From assembly GCA_017881285.1 (NCBI GenBank), contig JADGRD010000184.1, positions 1 to 7,070 on the forward strand: a DNA stretch of 7,070 bases. The letters are read 5' to 3'. The stretch comes from Pseudomonadota bacterium. GTDB taxonomy: Bacteria > Myxococcota_A > Polyangia > Fen-1088. This document shows positions 5,264 to 7,070 of this stretch, piece after piece. Positions within the stretch are counted from its first letter, which is position 1; the number at the start of each line of letters is the position of its first letter. The translations under genes were made by a program, and so were the position numbers. Under the pieces are notes generated by a model. The model had not been told where the DNA came from and searched no databases. It saw nothing but the letters and a program-made list of their open reading frames with translations.

Positions 5264-6238
5264 ATGGACAGCAAGCCTTCCGCCCCGCTATCCGGTCAGC
5301 CTGCGAGCGGCGACCGGGCCCGCCGGCCACGGCCGACGCGAACCAATCCGTTCGTCGAGCAACGCGCCCGGCGGCGGCAGGCCTCGCGCGCGCGGACCAT
5401 GGCGAACGTGCGGGTGCCCATCCACACCGAATTCCGTCCGCACCACGAGCAACGGCGCATGCCGGGTTGGCTGCGCGCGGCCCTCGGCATCCTGGTCTTG
5501 CTGGCGTCGCTGGGGCTACACGTGGGCTTCGTCATCATGGCGTTCGGCGTGGGCCACCTCGGCGCGCAGCGGGAGAAGGAGCGCGAGCGCGTGGCCATCG
5601 AAATGCGCGAGCGCGAGGTCAAGCCCAAGGAGCCCGAGAAGCTTCCCGAGCCCAAGAGAGAGGTCGAACGCATGGCGCTGGTCAAAGCGCCGCCGGCGCC
5701 CAAGATCGAAGAGCCACCCAAGGAGTCGGACAAGAAGCCACCGCCGCGCATCGTCGGCCTCAACTTCGAATCTACCGTCGGTGAGGGCAGCGATGACGGC
5801 CCGGCCTTCGCCGTGGGCAACACGCGCCTGGGCGAGACCGACAAGATCGCGGCCAAGAAGGAAGACGTCCCCAAGGAGCGCCCCGCGCCGTTGTACGGCA
5901 CCGGGAAGCCCACGGTCGCCAACCAGGCGGCCACCCGAATCCCGTCCAAGGGCGTGACCTTCACCGAGGCGAAGTATCACGGAGCAAGCATCAAGCCCGC
6001 CTATCCGCCGACGCTGAAGGCGCAAGGCGTCGAAAGCGACGTCGAGGTCCTGGTCTTCATCGACGCCGCCGGCAAGGTGACCATGGTCAAGATCCTGCAC
6101 GAATCGCCCTACCCCGAGTTCAACCAAGCCGCCAAGCAAGCCGCCCTGGCCCAGGAATGGGAGCCGGCGACCCGCAACGGCGAGCCCATGGCCTCGACCA
6201 AGAAGTACTCCTACCGCTTTCGACTCACGGACGATTAG
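5264..6238 (+). CDS. tonB: TonB-family energy transducer with a long Arg-rich cytoplasmic tail
   Basis: The 324-residue protein passes ExbBD-derived energy to outer-membrane receptors. Residues 1-66 are cytoplasmic and carry 15 Arg; 69-95 form the membrane anchor; 101-160 are a charged Glu/Lys/Pro-rich periplasmic spacer (KPKEPEKLPEPKRE and similar); 161-235 are a variable linker; and about 240-324 are the TonB C-terminal domain (KPAYPPTLKAQGVESDVEVL, ending in YSYRFRL). Ser82-x3-His86 in the anchor matches Ser16-His20 of E. coli TonB, needed for coupling. The cytoplasmic tail is far longer than the dozen residues usual in TonB. The start could be GTG 5261, one codon earlier, or ATG 5399 (residue 46), which would shorten the tail to 21 residues but has no clear ribosome binding site. 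AGGG at 5251-5254 supports the upstream start, 15 bp after exbD. No receptor gene is visible, so the substrate is unknown. Confidence 0.9.
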   Translation: MDSKPSAPLSGQPASGDRARRPRPTRTNPFVEQRARRRQASRARTMANVRVPIHTEFRPHHEQRRMPGWLRAALGILVLLASLGLHVGFVIMAFGVGHLGAQREKERERVAIEMREREVKPKEPEKLPEPKREVERMALVKAPPAPKIEEPPKESDKKPPPRIVGLNFESTVGEGSDDGPAFAVGNTRLGETDKIAAKKEDVPKERPAPLYGTGKPTVANQAATRIPSKGVTFTEAKYHGASIKPAYPPTLKAQGVESDVEVLVFIDAAGKVTMVKILHESPYPEFNQAAKQAALAQEWEPATRNGEPMASTKKYSYRFRLTDD

Positions 6239-6240
6239 AC

Positions 6241-7070
6241 ATGCGCAAGAACTTCTTTCTCGTCAGCGCACTCGCGCTTCTCGGCTGCAGCAACCCCAAC
6301 TTCAACACCCCCCAGACGCTCAACGTTCCCCGCGTCCTCGCCATCCAGGCCGAGCCGCCGCAGCCCAAGCTCGGCGAGGCCACGACCCTGCAGGCGCTGG
6401 TCTACATGCCGCCGGGCGATCCGGGCGAGGACGCCACGTATGCGTGGAGTTGGTGTCCCTTCACGGCGAGCGCCAACAATGGCTACCAATGTCCGATCGA
6501 TCAGACGGCGTTCGACCAGATCTACGCTGCCATGGGTCTCGGCGTGGCGCCTTCGCTCGCCCTCGGCACGGGCAAGACCGCGATCCTGACGAACCCCTTC
6601 CCGGCGCCACTGCTCGCCGAGCTGTGCCGAAACCCCACGGGGTCGCTACCCGGCTCCGCGGACGCCGGCGCGCAGACCGACATACCCGACGGCGGCTCCC
6701 AGACAATCACGGACTGCCTCGTCCTGGGCTACCAGATCACCGTCTACCTGACCATCGCGGGAACCTCGACGGGCAAGCTCGACTCGGTCTTCTTCGTCAG
6801 GCTGCCGACCGACGACAGCGTGCCTGGCAACCAGAACCCCGTGGTGGGCGGCATCCAGGTGACCTGGCCGGAGGCTCCGGACGCGGGGCCACCCTCGGCT
6901 GATGGCGACGCGGGCGCCATCGACACCTCGCCAGCCGAGATCGATGCTGGCGAGCCCGTCGACGGCGGCGCGACTGTCGACGGCGGCGAGCCAGTCGACG
7001 GCGGCTCATCGCCCAGCGACGCGGCCGAGCCCTACGTCGGCCCAACCGATTACAGCTACGGCTTCCTGCT
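6241..7070 (+). CDS. Putative outer-surface lipoprotein with Asp/Gly-rich linker, 3' partial
   Basis: This open frame runs off the right edge after 276 residues. It starts 2 bases after the tonB stop, with only a weak GGA at 6229-6231 upstream. The N terminus MRKNFFLVSALALLGC is a lipoprotein signal ending in the lipobox LLGC, with Cys16 the predicted lipidated residue; Ser at +2 fits outer-membrane sorting. Residues 28-75 (VPRVLAIQAEPP, LGEATTLQALVYMPP, YAWSWC) look like an Ig-like beta-domain opening common in myxobacterial lipoproteins. Four further Cys (72, 84, 129, 159) could form two disulfides in the periplasm. Residues 211-262 are a low-complexity linker rich in Asp, Gly, Ala and Pro, including three VDGG units. 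No enzyme motif is visible. Its position in the tonB operon suggests an envelope protein linked to the same transport system, but the function is unknown. Confidence 0.82.
   Translation, partial: MRKNFFLVSALALLGCSNPNFNTPQTLNVPRVLAIQAEPPQPKLGEATTLQALVYMPPGDPGEDATYAWSWCPFTASANNGYQCPIDQTAFDQIYAAMGLGVAPSLALGTGKTAILTNPFPAPLLAELCRNPTGSLPGSADAGAQTDIPDGGSQTITDCLVLGYQITVYLTIAGTSTGKLDSVFFVRLPTDDSVPGNQNPVVGGIQVTWPEAPDAGPPSADGDAGAIDTSPAEIDAGEPVDGGATVDGGEPVDGGSSPSDAAEPYVGPTDYSYGFL
6958..7005 (+). repeat. Tandem 18-bp repeat encoding VDGG units
   Basis: GTCGACGGCGGC occurs exactly at 6958-6969, 6976-6987 and 6994-7005, a period of 18 bp separated by six variable bases. A longer near-identical block starting GGCGAGCC occurs at 6949-6969 and 6985-7005, differing at one wobble base. 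The repeats are in frame and extend the lipoprotein's flexible linker, so slippage could change its length without breaking the gene. Confidence 0.7.

Noticed and set aside
1..7070. tRNA, rRNA, CRISPR, insertion sequence or phage elements
   Set aside because: No cloverleaf, spaced repeats, transposase motifs or terminal inverted repeats were seen by reading either strand; the window is almost entirely protein coding.

Overview
The window is GC-rich chromosomal DNA, essentially all of it coding and all genes on the + strand. Codons favour G or C in the third position. The gene mix suggests a Myxococcota or other deltaproteobacterial-type Gram-negative: a lone ExbB-ExbD-TonB set, a secreted protein of unknown family, and an Asp/Gly/Ala-rich surface lipoprotein. 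That assignment rests on style and architecture, not on a marker gene.

Region 1 (1-3265) is a tight, translationally coupled run of four genes. It begins inside a catalytically complete beta-ketoacyl-ACP synthase (KS). An ATGA overlap leads to a second KS-fold protein that has lost all three catalytic residues (Cys to Gly, both His replaced), so it looks like a chain-length-factor (CLF) partner. A FabG-type ketoreductase overlaps the CLF gene, and a left-handed beta-helix (hexapeptide) acyltransferase starts in a second ATGA overlap. KS, CLF and KR are the core of a type II polyketide or aryl-polyene-like fatty-acid assembly line. The acyl carrier protein, dehydratase and starter-unit genes are not visible and would have to lie upstream or elsewhere.

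Region 2 (3266-4157) holds one gene for a 229-residue exported protein with a clear signal peptide and no recognised family. It is flanked by gaps of 73 and 129 bp that show no convincing terminator.

Region 3 (4158-7070) is an energy-transduction operon: exbB, exbD, tonB (2 to 15 bp apart) and, 2 bp after tonB, a lipoprotein gene cut by the window end. ExbB/ExbD would use the proton gradient to drive TonB. TonB keeps the Ser-x3-His membrane motif but has an unusually long Arg-rich cytoplasmic tail. No TonB-dependent receptor is visible, so the cargo is unknown.

The most interesting reading is that regions 1 and 3 sit side by side on one strand: a polyketide/polyene-type synthase with a tailoring acyltransferase, an exported protein, and an outer-membrane energising motor. 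A functional link is only inferred from proximity. I see no RNA genes, CRISPR arrays, insertion sequences or attachment sites.
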